From: Amycolatopsis keratiniphila subsp. keratiniphila
GTDB lineage: Bacteria > Actinomycetota > Actinomycetes > Mycobacteriales > Pseudonocardiaceae
Direction of reading: 5' to 3'
NCBI RefSeq assembly: GCF_001620365.2
Contig: NZ_LQMT02000018.1
Coordinates: 126,396-190,395 of the forward strand
Length of the DNA: 64,000 nucleotides
Position 1 is the stretch's first letter. Every line of letters starts with the position of its first letter. The position numbers and the translations under genes were made by a program. Under the pieces are notes generated by a model. The model made no database searches and was not told the origin of the DNA. It saw only the letters and a list, made by a program, of their open reading frames with translations. Shown piece after piece: positions 52,301-60,365 of this stretch.

Positions 52301-52960
52301 ATGGAGAATCCCCTGATCGAAGCCCCCGTTCCGCCGGTGCCCCAGGACGTCGAGCCGGGTGGCGTCCGGTGGTTGCGCGCGAACGTCGCCCGGTTCAGCC
52401 GCCCGGAGGACCACGCGCGGCGGCGGGCACTCGTGCTCACCGAGCTGGCGCCGATGGGGTCCTTGCGGGACAAGGCTTTCGCGCTCGCCAAGGCGATGCG
52501 GGACGAGGTGGAGCGGGTTCCGGTCGCCGTACTGGGCGCGGAACTCGGCCTGCCCGACGTTTCCCGCGACATCGCGGCGGTTTCCGCCGCCTATCACCCG
52601 CATACGGAAATCAATGCCGACGCCGAAGAAGCCATGCGCAGGCTGGTCGAGGTCTGCGGCGGTGACGCGGACGAGCGGACGGCCGCGCGCATCGGGCTTC
52701 TCGTGCAGGCCTGCGACGCGACGGCCAAACTGCTCGGCAAGGCGCTGGGCGCCCATCGGCCCGGCGAGGACGTCGAAAGCCTGCTCGACCGCGTCCTGCG
52801 CGAGGATCCGCCGGTCCGGATCACCCGGCGGTGGGTCGGCGGCGAAGTGGTCGAGGTGGACCTGTCGGGGCATCCGTTCGGAGCAGGGCCGAAACAATGC
52901 CCAGGGGAAGCGTCGGCGCGGCAAGTGGCCGCGGGAATTCTCGACGCCCTGCTGTGCTAA
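52301..52960 (+). CDS. Compact cytochrome P450-like protein
   Basis: A 219-residue protein, about half a P450. In order: a C-helix-like RPEDHARRRALVL (35-47), VPVAVLGAELGLPD (73-86), an I-helix-like LLVQACDATAKLLG (133-146), a K-helix-like LDRVLREDPPVRIT (162-175) where the ExxR Glu is Arg, then directly the heme loop HPFGAGPKQCPGEASAR (191-207; F-x-x-G-x-x-x-C-x-G with Cys200). The N-terminal helices and about 50 residues of the meander are missing. Heme binding is plausible; classical monooxygenase activity is uncertain. No redox partner gene is adjacent. Confidence 0.7.
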   Translation: MENPLIEAPVPPVPQDVEPGGVRWLRANVARFSRPEDHARRRALVLTELAPMGSLRDKAFALAKAMRDEVERVPVAVLGAELGLPDVSRDIAAVSAAYHPHTEINADAEEAMRRLVEVCGGDADERTAARIGLLVQACDATAKLLGKALGAHRPGEDVESLLDRVLREDPPVRITRRWVGGEVVEVDLSGHPFGAGPKQCPGEASARQVAAGILDALLC

Positions 52961-52997
52961 GACTTACCCCGGTCATCTGGAACTGGGGAGTCTTTCG

Positions 52998-53348
52998 ATG
53001 CTGTATTTCAATGGTTTCTTCGGCGTTCTCACGCTCGGTCTGTGGATCTTCTGCATCGTCGACGTGATCACCACGGACGAGGGATCGTGCCGCAACATGC
53101 CCAAGGGGATGTGGCTGCTGCTGGTGCTGATCGTCCCGCTGATCGGCTCGATCGTCTGGCTGGTCGCCGGGCGTCCGCAGCACGCCGCCCGCGCGCCGCG
53201 CGGACGGTACGAAAGGGAGACGCCGGCGTTCCCGGAGTACGACCGGCCGGGCCGGTTCGCCGCGACGAGCGCGGCCGACGACGAAGAGTTCCTCCGCAAG
53301 TGCCGGGAGCGCGCCGAGGAGCAGCGCCGCAAGGCCCGTGAAGGCTGA
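52998..53348 (+). CDS. PLDc_N domain membrane protein
   Basis: A 116-residue protein. Two hydrophobic segments are near residues 6-25 and 38-60 (GMWLLLVLIVPLIGSIVWLVAGRP), with the DVITTDEGSCRNMPKGMW loop that defines the PLDc_N (PF13396) domain. The C-terminal 55 residues are highly charged (a short R/E-rich tail, possibly coiled coil: FLRKCRERAEEQRRKAREG). Function unknown. It follows the P450-like gene with 37 bp between. Confidence 0.85.
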   Translation: MLYFNGFFGVLTLGLWIFCIVDVITTDEGSCRNMPKGMWLLLVLIVPLIGSIVWLVAGRPQHAARAPRGRYERETPAFPEYDRPGRFAATSAADDEEFLRKCRERAEEQRRKAREG

Positions 53349-53384
53349 GTAGCCTCGGCGGAGAGATCGACACTGGAGGAAGAC

Positions 53385-53801
53385 ATGTCCGAAGCACTCG
53401 ACTGGAACAAGAACATCATCAAGGAGTTCCGCGAGAACGAGGGGAAGGTGGGCGGCCCGTTCGAGGGCGGCTCGCTGCTGCTGCTCACCACCATCGGGGC
53501 GAAGAGCGGCGAACCGCGCACGTCGCCGCTCGCGTACGCGATGGAGGACGGCAAGTACGTCGTCGCCGCGTCGTACGCCGGGGCGGACAAGAACCCGGCC
53601 TGGTACCACAACATCGTCGCGAACCCGAAGGTCACCATCGAGGTGGGCACGGAGAAGTTCGAGGCGACCGCGACCGTCGTCCTGGAAGACCGCGCCGAGC
53701 GTGACCGTCTGTACGCGAAGATGGTCAGCATGATGCCGGGCTTCGCCGAGTACGAGCAGAAGACCGACCGGGTGATCCCGATCGTCACCATCTCGCGCTG
53801 A
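53385..53801 (+). CDS. F420-type nitroreductase family protein (DUF385)
   Basis: A 138-residue deazaflavin-dependent oxidoreductase of the Ddn-like type. Matches: LLLLTTIGAKSGEPRTSPLAY, YVVAASYAGADKNPAWYHNI, NPKVTIEVG and YEQKTDRVIPIVTI. These bind F420 in a small split beta-barrel; known members reduce quinones, nitro compounds or other electrophiles. It starts at ATG 53385 after GGAGGA (53373-53378). Confidence 0.93.
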   Translation: MSEALDWNKNIIKEFRENEGKVGGPFEGGSLLLLTTIGAKSGEPRTSPLAYAMEDGKYVVAASYAGADKNPAWYHNIVANPKVTIEVGTEKFEATATVVLEDRAERDRLYAKMVSMMPGFAEYEQKTDRVIPIVTISR

Positions 53802-53841
53802 TTCGGCGCGCGCCGCCGGGGGCGGCCGATCGTGCGTGGGC

Positions 53842-53886
53842 TGAAGGCTCCCTTCACCGCGTCTGATGCGGCAAAAGGAGCCTTCA
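53842..53886. terminator. Hairpin of the TGAAGG family
   Basis: TGAAGGCTCCCTT (53842-53854) and AAAGGAGCCTTCA (53874-53886) pair with one mismatch; an inner CCGC/GCGG pair is between. It starts 40 bp after the DUF385 gene stop and would end its transcription. Same family as 1933, 18310, 25364. Confidence 0.6.
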
Positions 53887-53926
53887 CGGACTAGGAGCAC
53901 AGGCGCGCGGTGTGAGCCAAGGCGTG

Positions 53927-54041
53927 ACTCGCGTGATCAGGGACGTAACTCGCGTGACTGGAGGCCGCACTCGCGTGTTCCGCCGCTGATCACGTGAGTT
54001 CCGCTTTCAATCACGCGAGTTCCGGCTTCGATCACGTGAGT
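53927..54041. repeat. 21-bp-period array with inverted second half
   Basis: Three forward units ACTCGCGTGA... begin at 53927, 53948 and 53969 (21-bp steps), then three inverted units (GATCACGTGAGT type) begin at 53988, 54009 and 54030 (21-bp steps). The whole forms an imperfect 115-bp inverted repeat centred near 53984. The linker GAAGCCGGA, read inverted, is the same as at 15876. No gene lies within the surrounding 53802-54163. Confidence 0.8.
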
Positions 54042-54055
54042 GCGTGCCGTGTCCT

Positions 54056-54097
54056 CGTGAGTGGCGTTTCGGCTTAGAACCCGAAACGCCACTCACG
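54056..54097. repeat. 17-bp perfect hairpin CGTGAGTGGCG...CGCCACTCACG
   Basis: Arms CGTGAGTGGCGTTTCGG (54056-54072) and CCGAAACGCCACTCACG (54081-54097) are exact complements with an 8-nt loop. The outer sequence is the same as the outer arms of the mosaic at 15551-15823. It directly follows the 21-bp-period array. Confidence 0.75.
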
Positions 54098-54136
54098 ACC
54101 AAGCTGTACAGACGCGGTACTTGCGCGTGCAACTAC

Positions 54137-54158
54137 CGCATTCAGAGGACGAAACGCG
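54137..54158 (+). repeat. CGCATTCAGAGGACGAAA element
   Basis: A 22-bp stretch beginning CGCATTCAGAGGACGAAA that matches the minus strand of 40685-40706 with one change. It ends 5 bp before the acyltransferase stop, so it may form part of that gene's terminator. Confidence 0.65.
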
Positions 54159-54163
54159 AGGGG

Positions 54164-55345
54164 TCAGCGCGCGCCGCTCGGGGCTTCGACGGCGTCCGGC
54201 CGCTTGAGTTCGGCTTCGGCCGCGCGCAGCGCCTTGCGCTCCTGGCGGCGCGCGATCAGCTTCTTGCCGGTGAGGATCATCGGCTGCTCCACCCAGCGGT
54301 GGATCAGGTCCGCGATCGCGAGCCCGACCGCGAACACGGTCAGCGCGCTGATCATCCGGTGCTCGCCCAGCGGCGGGATCGCCGCGACCACGGCGAAGTG
54401 CACCGGGCCCTGCAGCAGGTAGAGCGAGTACGAGCGCTCACCGACGAACCGCATCACCTTCGTCGCCAGCAGCCAGCGAAGCGGCCCCGGCGAGACCAGC
54501 ACCACCAGCAGCATCGCCGAGAGCAGGCCGTAGGCGATCAGCAGGCCGAGGTTGCTGCCGGTCTCCCACCACAGGCTTTCCATGTTGACGTGCAGCACGG
54601 CGAACGCGCCGAACACCGGGATCGCCGCGAGCGGATGGGTCAGCGGTTTGATCACCGCGTAGGACCGCCGGTAGTGCATCGCGATCGCCAGCACGCAGCC
54701 GATCAGCAGGATCGCGTAGTGCACGGTCGACCGGTAGATCGGCACCTGCGGCCCGTTGAGCACCCAGCCGCTGGTGACCCCGACCAGCCCGGCCATCAGC
54801 GCGAACGCGGCGATCGCCAGCGCGAGTTTGCGCCAGGCCGCGGCCAGCCCGACGGCGCCCGCGACCACCAGCAGGAACGGCCAGAACAGGTAGAACTTCT
54901 CCTCGATGCCCAGCGTCCACGAGCCGCTGAAGAAGTTGTCCGGGCCGTTCGGGCTGCTGGCGGGGAAGAACTCGTTGAAGAAGGTCAGGTAGTACTTCAG
55001 CGCGTGCGGGAACTCGCGGGTGAAGAACTCCCCGCGCAGCCACACGAACACGATGATCCCGCCGAGGATCACCAGGTACGGCGGCAGGATCCGGAACACC
55101 CGCCGCAGGTAGAACGCCGAAAGCGAGATCCGGCCGGTCCGGTCCTGCTCACGCAGCAGCAGCGTCGTGATCAGGAAACCGGACAGCACGAAGAAGATGT
55201 AGACACCGACCCAGCCGGACAGCCAGCTCCACTTCGGACCCGCGAAGTGGAAGAGGATCACGATGGTGGCCGCGATCGCGCGCAGCCCGTCGAGCGCGGG
55301 GAACCGACGCATGGCGAGGAACTCGTCATGGTCCAAAGTGCGCAC
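54164..55345 (-). CDS. Acyltransferase family 3 membrane protein
   Basis: A 393-residue, about 10-TM protein of the Acyl_transf_3/OafA type, which O-acylates sugars or lipids at the membrane. The family start RRFPALDGLRAIAATIVILFHF, then WVGVYIFFVLSGFLIT, YLRRVFRILPPYL, SWTLGIEEKFYLFWP and RYSLYLLQGPVH-like region (VGERSYSLYLLQGP) are clear. GTG 55345 is preferred (AGGGGG upstream). The C-terminal 30 residues are charged and cytoplasmic. Substrate unknown. Confidence 0.9.
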   Translation of the reverse strand: MRTLDHDEFLAMRRFPALDGLRAIAATIVILFHFAGPKWSWLSGWVGVYIFFVLSGFLITTLLLREQDRTGRISLSAFYLRRVFRILPPYLVILGGIIVFVWLRGEFFTREFPHALKYYLTFFNEFFPASSPNGPDNFFSGSWTLGIEEKFYLFWPFLLVVAGAVGLAAAWRKLALAIAAFALMAGLVGVTSGWVLNGPQVPIYRSTVHYAILLIGCVLAIAMHYRRSYAVIKPLTHPLAAIPVFGAFAVLHVNMESLWWETGSNLGLLIAYGLLSAMLLVVLVSPGPLRWLLATKVMRFVGERSYSLYLLQGPVHFAVVAAIPPLGEHRMISALTVFAVGLAIADLIHRWVEQPMILTGKKLIARRQERKALRAAEAELKRPDAVEAPSGAR

Positions 55346-55442
55346 AGTGCCCCCTAATGGCGGTATCGGCCCGGAAGTATACGGGCCCCGCCCACTGTGC
55401 CTTCGCCCCGCATGGGGGCCTCCTACCAGCGGATTTCGGAGA

Positions 55443-56777
55443 TCACCCAGCGTCACGCGCGGGTTCGACGTTATGGGTCAGCCGGAACCGGTTCGCCGGA
55501 TCGACGGCCGCCTTGACCTCGGCGAGCCGCCGCAGATCGGCCGGTGAGTACACCTTGGCCGCCTCGTCGCCCGCGCCGCTGTCGCCGTAGACGAAGGTCA
55601 GGAGCTTGCCGGTCGACTTGGGCTTCAGCGCGTCGAACAGCTTCCCGTGGGCCGCCTTGATCCCGGCCATGCCCGCGTCGTCCACTACGGACAGTGCGCG
55701 GACGGTGAAGCGGGCCTCACGGTCCCAGCCGACGCCGGGGTGCTCGGGCAGGTCGGACAGCGCGCCGCCGAGCAGGTCCAGCAGGACGACGGTCGGCACC
55801 GGGGCGCCGGGGCCGGCGTGTTCGAGGATCGCGTCGAGCATCGTGTCGTCCAGTTCGGACACGGTGGCGTTGTCGGCGCGGTAGCCGTGCGGGAACGGCG
55901 GCTCGTTCGCGATCTTCCCCGATTCGGTGAACGGGATCTCGGCGAGCGTGTCACCCAGCACGGGGGCGGCGGCGCGCAGCGGGGCGACCAGGCGTTCGCC
56001 CTCGGCGGCGTCACCGAGATAGGCGATCCGGATCTGCGCGACGTGCTGCCCGCGTAGCGGCTCGGGCACCATCGGCAGGTCCGGCATCGGGACCATGCCC
56101 AGCGACGACGTCATCTCACGCGGGAGGTCCGCCGCCCAGTCGCGCCAGGCGTGGAGCACCGCGGACAGCGACGCGGTGCCGAACTGCAGGCTCCCGCCGT
56201 ACAGCCGGGTGACCGGGACGAGCCGGAACTCCAGCGCGGTGACGATCCCGAAGTTGTCGCGGCCACCCCGCAGCGCCCAGAACAGGTCGCTTTCGGTGTC
56301 CGGGGTGGCGCGTCGGAGTTCGCCGTCGGCGGTCACGACCTCGATCGCGGTCACCTGGTCGGCTGCCAGCCCGTACTTGCGGCCGAGCAGGCTGAACCCG
56401 CCGCCGAGGGTGTACCCGACGACGCCGACGCCGGGGAAGGAACCGCTCAGCGGCGCGAGCCCGTGCTTCGCGGCCGCCTCGATGACCGCACCCCAGCGCA
56501 CGCCCGCGTCGACCCGTGCGACGCCGTCTTCGATCCGGATCCCGGTCATGCGGTGGGTGGTGACGAGGACGCCGCCCTCGAAGGGGACACCTAAGCCGTG
56601 CCCGGTCGAGTGGACGGCGATCGGGAGATCGTGCTCGGCGGCGTGATGGACGGCCTCGACGACGTCGGCGGCCGAAGCGGCGGGCACGATGACATCGGGA
56701 CGGCGGGGCACTGCGGTCTGGAAACCGGCGAGTTCGGTGTCGTAATCGGGGTCGCCGGAGCGGAGCATCGTGGTCAT
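55443..56777 (-). CDS. FAD-linked oxidase, BBE type
   Basis: A 444-residue berberine-bridge-like oxidase. FAD_binding_4 with IAVHSTGHGLGVPFEGG (His for 8-alpha-histidyl FAD; no nearby Cys for bicovalent linkage), GYTLGGGFSLLGRKYGLAAD and RGGRDNFGIVTALEFRL. The BBE tail is RLAEVKAAVDPANRFRLTHNV. No signal peptide. It is divergent from a LysR regulator (70-bp gap). Substrates of this group vary from sugars to phenolics. Confidence 0.9.
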   Translation of the reverse strand: MTTMLRSGDPDYDTELAGFQTAVPRRPDVIVPAASAADVVEAVHHAAEHDLPIAVHSTGHGLGVPFEGGVLVTTHRMTGIRIEDGVARVDAGVRWGAVIEAAAKHGLAPLSGSFPGVGVVGYTLGGGFSLLGRKYGLAADQVTAIEVVTADGELRRATPDTESDLFWALRGGRDNFGIVTALEFRLVPVTRLYGGSLQFGTASLSAVLHAWRDWAADLPREMTSSLGMVPMPDLPMVPEPLRGQHVAQIRIAYLGDAAEGERLVAPLRAAAPVLGDTLAEIPFTESGKIANEPPFPHGYRADNATVSELDDTMLDAILEHAGPGAPVPTVVLLDLLGGALSDLPEHPGVGWDREARFTVRALSVVDDAGMAGIKAAHGKLFDALKPKSTGKLLTFVYGDSGAGDEAAKVYSPADLRRLAEVKAAVDPANRFRLTHNVEPARDAG

Positions 56778-56847
56778 GAGACCAGCGTGATCTCGATTCG
56801 GCCAGAAGTCCAAGATCTGGTTTGTCTGGTAACTAGAATCATCGGTT

Positions 56848-57732
56848 ATGGAACTGCGCCAGCTCGAATACTTCGTCGCGGTGGCCGAGGAAGCGAACTT
56901 CACCCGCGCCGCCGAACGGCTGCACGTCGCGCAGCCCGGCGTCAGTGCCCAGATCCGCCGCCTCGAACGCGAACTCGGGCAGCCGCTGCTCGACCGGTCG
57001 GCCAGGGCGGTGCGGCTGACCGAGGTCGGCGCCGCCGCGCTCCCGCACGCGCGGGCCGCGCTCGTCGCCGTCGCCGGGGTGCGGCAGGCGGTCGACGATC
57101 TCACCGGCCTGGTCCGCGGCCAGGTCGCGATGGGCATGGTGTCCTCGCGCGGGCCGGTCAACCTGCCCGATCTGCTCGCGCGCTTCCACGAGCGGCATCC
57201 GGCCGTCGACATCACGCTCGCCGAGGCGACCTCCGACGTCCTGCTCGCGGGCGTCGCCGACGGCCGGTTCGACGTCGCGCTGATCGGCGTCTCCGGCGAA
57301 CCGCCGCCGGGGATCGGCCTCGAGGTCGTCCTCGACGAGCCGCTGGTCGCCATCTCCGGTCCGGAGGATCCACTCACCGGTCAGGCCACGATCACGTTGT
57401 CGGAGCTGGAAAGCCGGTCGCTGGTGAGCCTGCCGAAGGGCACCGGCATGCGCGCGATCGTCGACGCGGCGTTCCTCGCCGACGGCGCGCAGCCGCGGGT
57501 GACGCTGGAGGCGGGCGATCCGAACGTCGTCGCCGAACTGGTCGGGCGCGGGCTCGGCGTCGCCGTGGTGCCGATGTCGCTGGCGACGCACTACACGAAA
57601 CTGCACGCCATGAAGATCACGCGGCCGGCCGGGCTGCGCGCGAAACTGGCGCTGGCCTGGCGGACGGAGGGGCCGGTCAGCCCCGCCGCCCGCGTGTTCA
57701 TCAGTCAGGCACGGGCGCTGCTCGGGTTGTGA
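56848..57732 (+). CDS. LysR-family regulator
   Basis: A 294-residue regulator. The HTH is at residues 3-60 (RQLEYFVAVAEEANFTRAAERLHVAQPGVSAQIRRLERELGQPLLDR; split) and the periplasmic-binding-like effector domain follows. It faces the FAD oxidase gene and very probably controls it. The 3' end overlaps a methyltransferase gene by 32 bp (convergent). Confidence 0.93.
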   Translation: MELRQLEYFVAVAEEANFTRAAERLHVAQPGVSAQIRRLERELGQPLLDRSARAVRLTEVGAAALPHARAALVAVAGVRQAVDDLTGLVRGQVAMGMVSSRGPVNLPDLLARFHERHPAVDITLAEATSDVLLAGVADGRFDVALIGVSGEPPPGIGLEVVLDEPLVAISGPEDPLTGQATITLSELESRSLVSLPKGTGMRAIVDAAFLADGAQPRVTLEAGDPNVVAELVGRGLGVAVVPMSLATHYTKLHAMKITRPAGLRAKLALAWRTEGPVSPAARVFISQARALLGL

Positions 57733-58765
57733 GCCGCCACAGCGAGGTCACCTCCTTCGCGTCGGCCCGTCGATGCCTCGGCCGGATGTCCTCCCTGCCC
57801 AGCACTTCGAGACCGGACCGCTCGAACAGGTCGAGGAGTTCCTCGCGACGGCGCAGGCCCAGCAGTTCGGCGAGATCCGAGAGGATCAGCCACGCCTCCC
57901 CGCCGGGTTCGAGGTGTCGCGGCAGCCGGTCGAGGAACGCCTTCAGCATCCGGCTTCCCGGGTCGTAGACGGCGCGTTCGAGCGGGGTGTGCGCGCGGGC
58001 GGGCAGCCAGGGCGGATTGCAGACGACCAGCGGTGCGCGGCCCGGCGGGAACACGTCCGTCTCGAGGATTTCGATCCCGTCGTAACCCAGGCGATCGAAG
58101 TTCTCCCGCGCGCAAGCGAGCGCGAGGGGTTCGTTGTCCGTCGCCACCACGCGTTCGATGCCCCGATGGGCGAGGACCGCGGCGAGCACGCCGGTGCCGG
58201 TGCCGATGTCGAACGCGAGTTCCTTGGCAGGCAAAGGAGTTCTCGCCACCAGATCGACGTACTCGCCGCGGACGGGGGAGAAGACCCCGTGGTGCAGGTG
58301 GATCCTCGCGCCGAGCGCCGGGATCTCGACGCCCTTCACGCGCCATTCGTGCGCGCCGACGACGCCGAGCAGTTCACGCAAGGAGACCAGCGACGCGGTT
58401 TCGGACGGCCCGTAGACCTCGGCGCAGGCCTCGCGGACGTCCGGCCCGCGGCGCAACGGCAGGACATGGCCCGGATCCAGCGGGACCAGCAGCCTGCCGA
58501 GGATCCGCGCCCGGCGTGACCGCTGGTTCCGCTGGTCCGGAAAGGGTTTCCCGGCCGCCGTGCCGCATCGCCGGGACATCGCGGCGAGGAGGTTCCGCGC
58601 ACCGGGGAAGTCGCCGTACCAGACGAGTCCGGTGCCGGACACGGCGAGCCGGAACGCCTCGTCGGCGGTGATGCGATCGTCGACGTCGGCGAGGCGTTCG
58701 GGGCGTTTCGTGCCGACGGTGGTCAGCCAGCGCCGACCACCGTCCTTTGTGGACAGGGGGTTCAT
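57701..58765 (-). CDS. SAM-dependent methyltransferase, N-terminal extension
   Basis: A 354-residue class I methyltransferase. The SAM site is AFDIGTGTGVLAAVLAHRG (about residues 195-213) and the catalytic VCNPPWLP (NPPY/W motif) is typical of N-methyltransferases acting on glutamine or adenine/ribosomal targets. The N-terminal 160 residues, with many Arg (RRCGTAAGKPFPDQRNQRSRRARIL), resemble no domain that I know. The start ATG 58765 is preceded by a GGAAACC run. It could modify a protein or a small metabolite. Confidence 0.85.
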   Translation of the reverse strand: MNPLSTKDGGRRWLTTVGTKRPERLADVDDRITADEAFRLAVSGTGLVWYGDFPGARNLLAAMSRRCGTAAGKPFPDQRNQRSRRARILGRLLVPLDPGHVLPLRRGPDVREACAEVYGPSETASLVSLRELLGVVGAHEWRVKGVEIPALGARIHLHHGVFSPVRGEYVDLVARTPLPAKELAFDIGTGTGVLAAVLAHRGIERVVATDNEPLALACARENFDRLGYDGIEILETDVFPPGRAPLVVCNPPWLPARAHTPLERAVYDPGSRMLKAFLDRLPRHLEPGGEAWLILSDLAELLGLRRREELLDLFERSGLEVLGREDIRPRHRRADAKEVTSLWRLTTRAAPVPD

Positions 58766-58883
58766 GGTTTCCGTTCCTGTTTTCGCCCGCGGCGAAGAGA
58801 CCCCGTGGGCTCCGTGGGGTGTGGTCAGGAACGGCGGTTAGTGGACCACCGCGGCATGAACCGGTGTCGACACGAAGCCGAGT

Positions 58884-59708
58884 TTAGCGGAACGACGCGG
58901 CGTGATCGGCGGCCCAGACCTCGAAGTCCAGTCCCGGCCTGCCGGTGACGTCCTGGACGGTCGAGGTGACCTCGCCCGGTTTCGTCACCAGTTCCCGCAA
59001 TCCGGTCAGCATCGTGTCGACGACGAAGTCCGGCATCTTGGTGAGCAGGGCGGCACGTGCTTCGCCGAGCGGGATCTCTTCCCAGCGCGCCGGACGGCCC
59101 GCGGCCTCGCCGATGATGCGGGCTTGTTCGGCCTGCGTGATCGGCCGCGTGCCGGTGAGCGTGTACTTCGCCCCCGCGTGCCCGTCGCCGGTCAGCGCTT
59201 CGACGGCCACCGCGGCGATGTCCTTCTCGTGAATCAGCGGCATCGACGCCTCGCCGTACGCGCCGCGGACGACGCCGTCCGCGCGGATCGACGGTGCCCA
59301 GCCGAGGGTGTTGGTCGCGAACGCGTGCGGCCGCAGGAAGGTCCACTCCACGCCCGCGGCTTCGATCGCCTCCTCGACGGTGCGATGCCAGGCGCCGATG
59401 GCGTTCTCCTGCTCCGCGAGGGAATCGTCGACGGCACCTGAGGAAAGGAACACCACCCGCTTCGCCCGTTCCCCGAGCAGCGACACCGTGGGGACCAGGG
59501 CCTCGGCGGCGCCGGAGAGCATCAGGAACACGGTGTCGACGCCGTCGAGCGCCGGCGCGATGGTTTCCGGTTTCGCCAGGTCGCCGCGGACGCCGTCCGG
59601 CGGCGGGTTCCGGCTCAGCGGCCGGACCGGGACGTCTCGCTCCCGCAACCGGGCGACGACCTGCGAACCGACGTTGCCCGTCGCACCGGCGACCAGGATC
59701 GGCTTCAT
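58884..59708 (-). CDS. NmrA-like NAD(P)-binding oxidoreductase
   Basis: A 274-residue atypical short-chain dehydrogenase. The nucleotide motif is ILVAGATGNVGSQVVARLRE (GxxGxxG). VFLSSGAVDD follows the position where classical SDRs have the active-site Ser. It resembles NmrA/QOR2 (quinone oxidoreductase) proteins. It overlaps the upstream gene by ATGA. Downstream of a SoxR box, it likely belongs to the SoxR regulon; S. coelicolor has an epimerase/dehydratase-like gene in that regulon (from memory, SCO1178). Confidence 0.88.
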   Translation of the reverse strand: MKPILVAGATGNVGSQVVARLRERDVPVRPLSRNPPPDGVRGDLAKPETIAPALDGVDTVFLMLSGAAEALVPTVSLLGERAKRVVFLSSGAVDDSLAEQENAIGAWHRTVEEAIEAAGVEWTFLRPHAFATNTLGWAPSIRADGVVRGAYGEASMPLIHEKDIAAVAVEALTGDGHAGAKYTLTGTRPITQAEQARIIGEAAGRPARWEEIPLGEARAALLTKMPDFVVDTMLTGLRELVTKPGEVTSTVQDVTGRPGLDFEVWAADHAASFR

Positions 59709-60313
59709 GCCGCCACCGCCGAGAAGACCGGGCGGTACCGCTTGACGGACCCGCCCGACATCCCCGGGTAGGTCTGCACCTTCTTCCACGCGTCCGTCGT
59801 CCCGATGCCGTCGGCGCCAGGGGCCGCGAGCGCGGCGAGGTGGGCTTCGGCGCTGACCCATTCGGCGTAGTTCAGCACGCGGGTCCCGTCGGTGCTCACG
59901 TGGAAGTACCCCGAGATCCCGCCTTTGGGATGCGCGGGTTCGGACGCCAGCGCTTCGAAGACGAGGTCGATCCAGTCGCGTTGCCGCCGCTCGTCGGGTC
60001 CTTCGAACTCGACCGAGACGATCACGAGGCAGCCTGGCGTTCCTTCGCCGCGGTGGCCGCGGTAGAGGTGGAACACGGGCGCGCCGTCCAGGTTTTGGAT
60101 GGCTTCTTCGCTGGTCCACTGCTCGTAAGTGAAGGCGCCGTCGTGGTCGATGCCTTCGTACGCGGTGAAGGAAACGAGCCCTTCGTGGCTCTTGTACGCC
60201 GCCCGTGCCGCGTCGGCGTCCGGCCATTCCCGCGCCACGACGACGGTCGCGTCGTCGGGTGTCGGCCAATGTCCTTTGTGGATGGTCATTTCGGAGGTCC
60301 CCTGTACTGTCAT
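59705..60313 (-). CDS. Double-ABM-domain monooxygenase-like protein
   Basis: A 202-residue protein with two antibiotic-biosynthesis-monooxygenase-like (ferredoxin fold) repeats: AYEGIDHDGAFTYEQWTSEEAIQNL in the first half, and RVLNYAEWVSAEAHLAAL in the second. ABM proteins oxidise quinols or small aromatic compounds without cofactor. It is divergent from soxR with a SoxR-type box between; in S. coelicolor a monooxygenase gene of this kind is a SoxR target. ATG 60313 would make the mRNA nearly leaderless; ATG 60289 is a possible alternative. Confidence 0.82.
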   Translation of the reverse strand: MTVQGTSEMTIHKGHWPTPDDATVVVAREWPDADAARAAYKSHEGLVSFTAYEGIDHDGAFTYEQWTSEEAIQNLDGAPVFHLYRGHRGEGTPGCLVIVSVEFEGPDERRQRDWIDLVFEALASEPAHPKGGISGYFHVSTDGTRVLNYAEWVSAEAHLAALAAPGADGIGTTDAWKKVQTYPGMSGGSVKRYRPVFSAVAA

Positions 60314-60327
60314 GCCTCCAGCATCGA

Positions 60328-60347
60328 ACTTAAACAAGGGTTCAAGT
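60328..60347. promoter_or_regulatory. SoxR box
   Basis: ACTTAAAC-AAGG-GTTCAAGT (60328-60347): 8-bp arms with one mismatch around a 4-bp centre, lying between soxR (60366) and the ABM gene (60313). On the minus strand a -35 TTGACT (60344-60349 complement) lies with a 19-bp spacer, the long spacing that MerR/SoxR-type activators need. Confidence 0.7.
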
Positions 60348-60365
60348 CAAGCTAGGATCACGGGC

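Noticed and set aside
53927..54041. CRISPR array
   Set aside because: Units are 12 bp with 9-bp linkers, half are inverted, the linkers are also repeated, and no cas gene is in the window.
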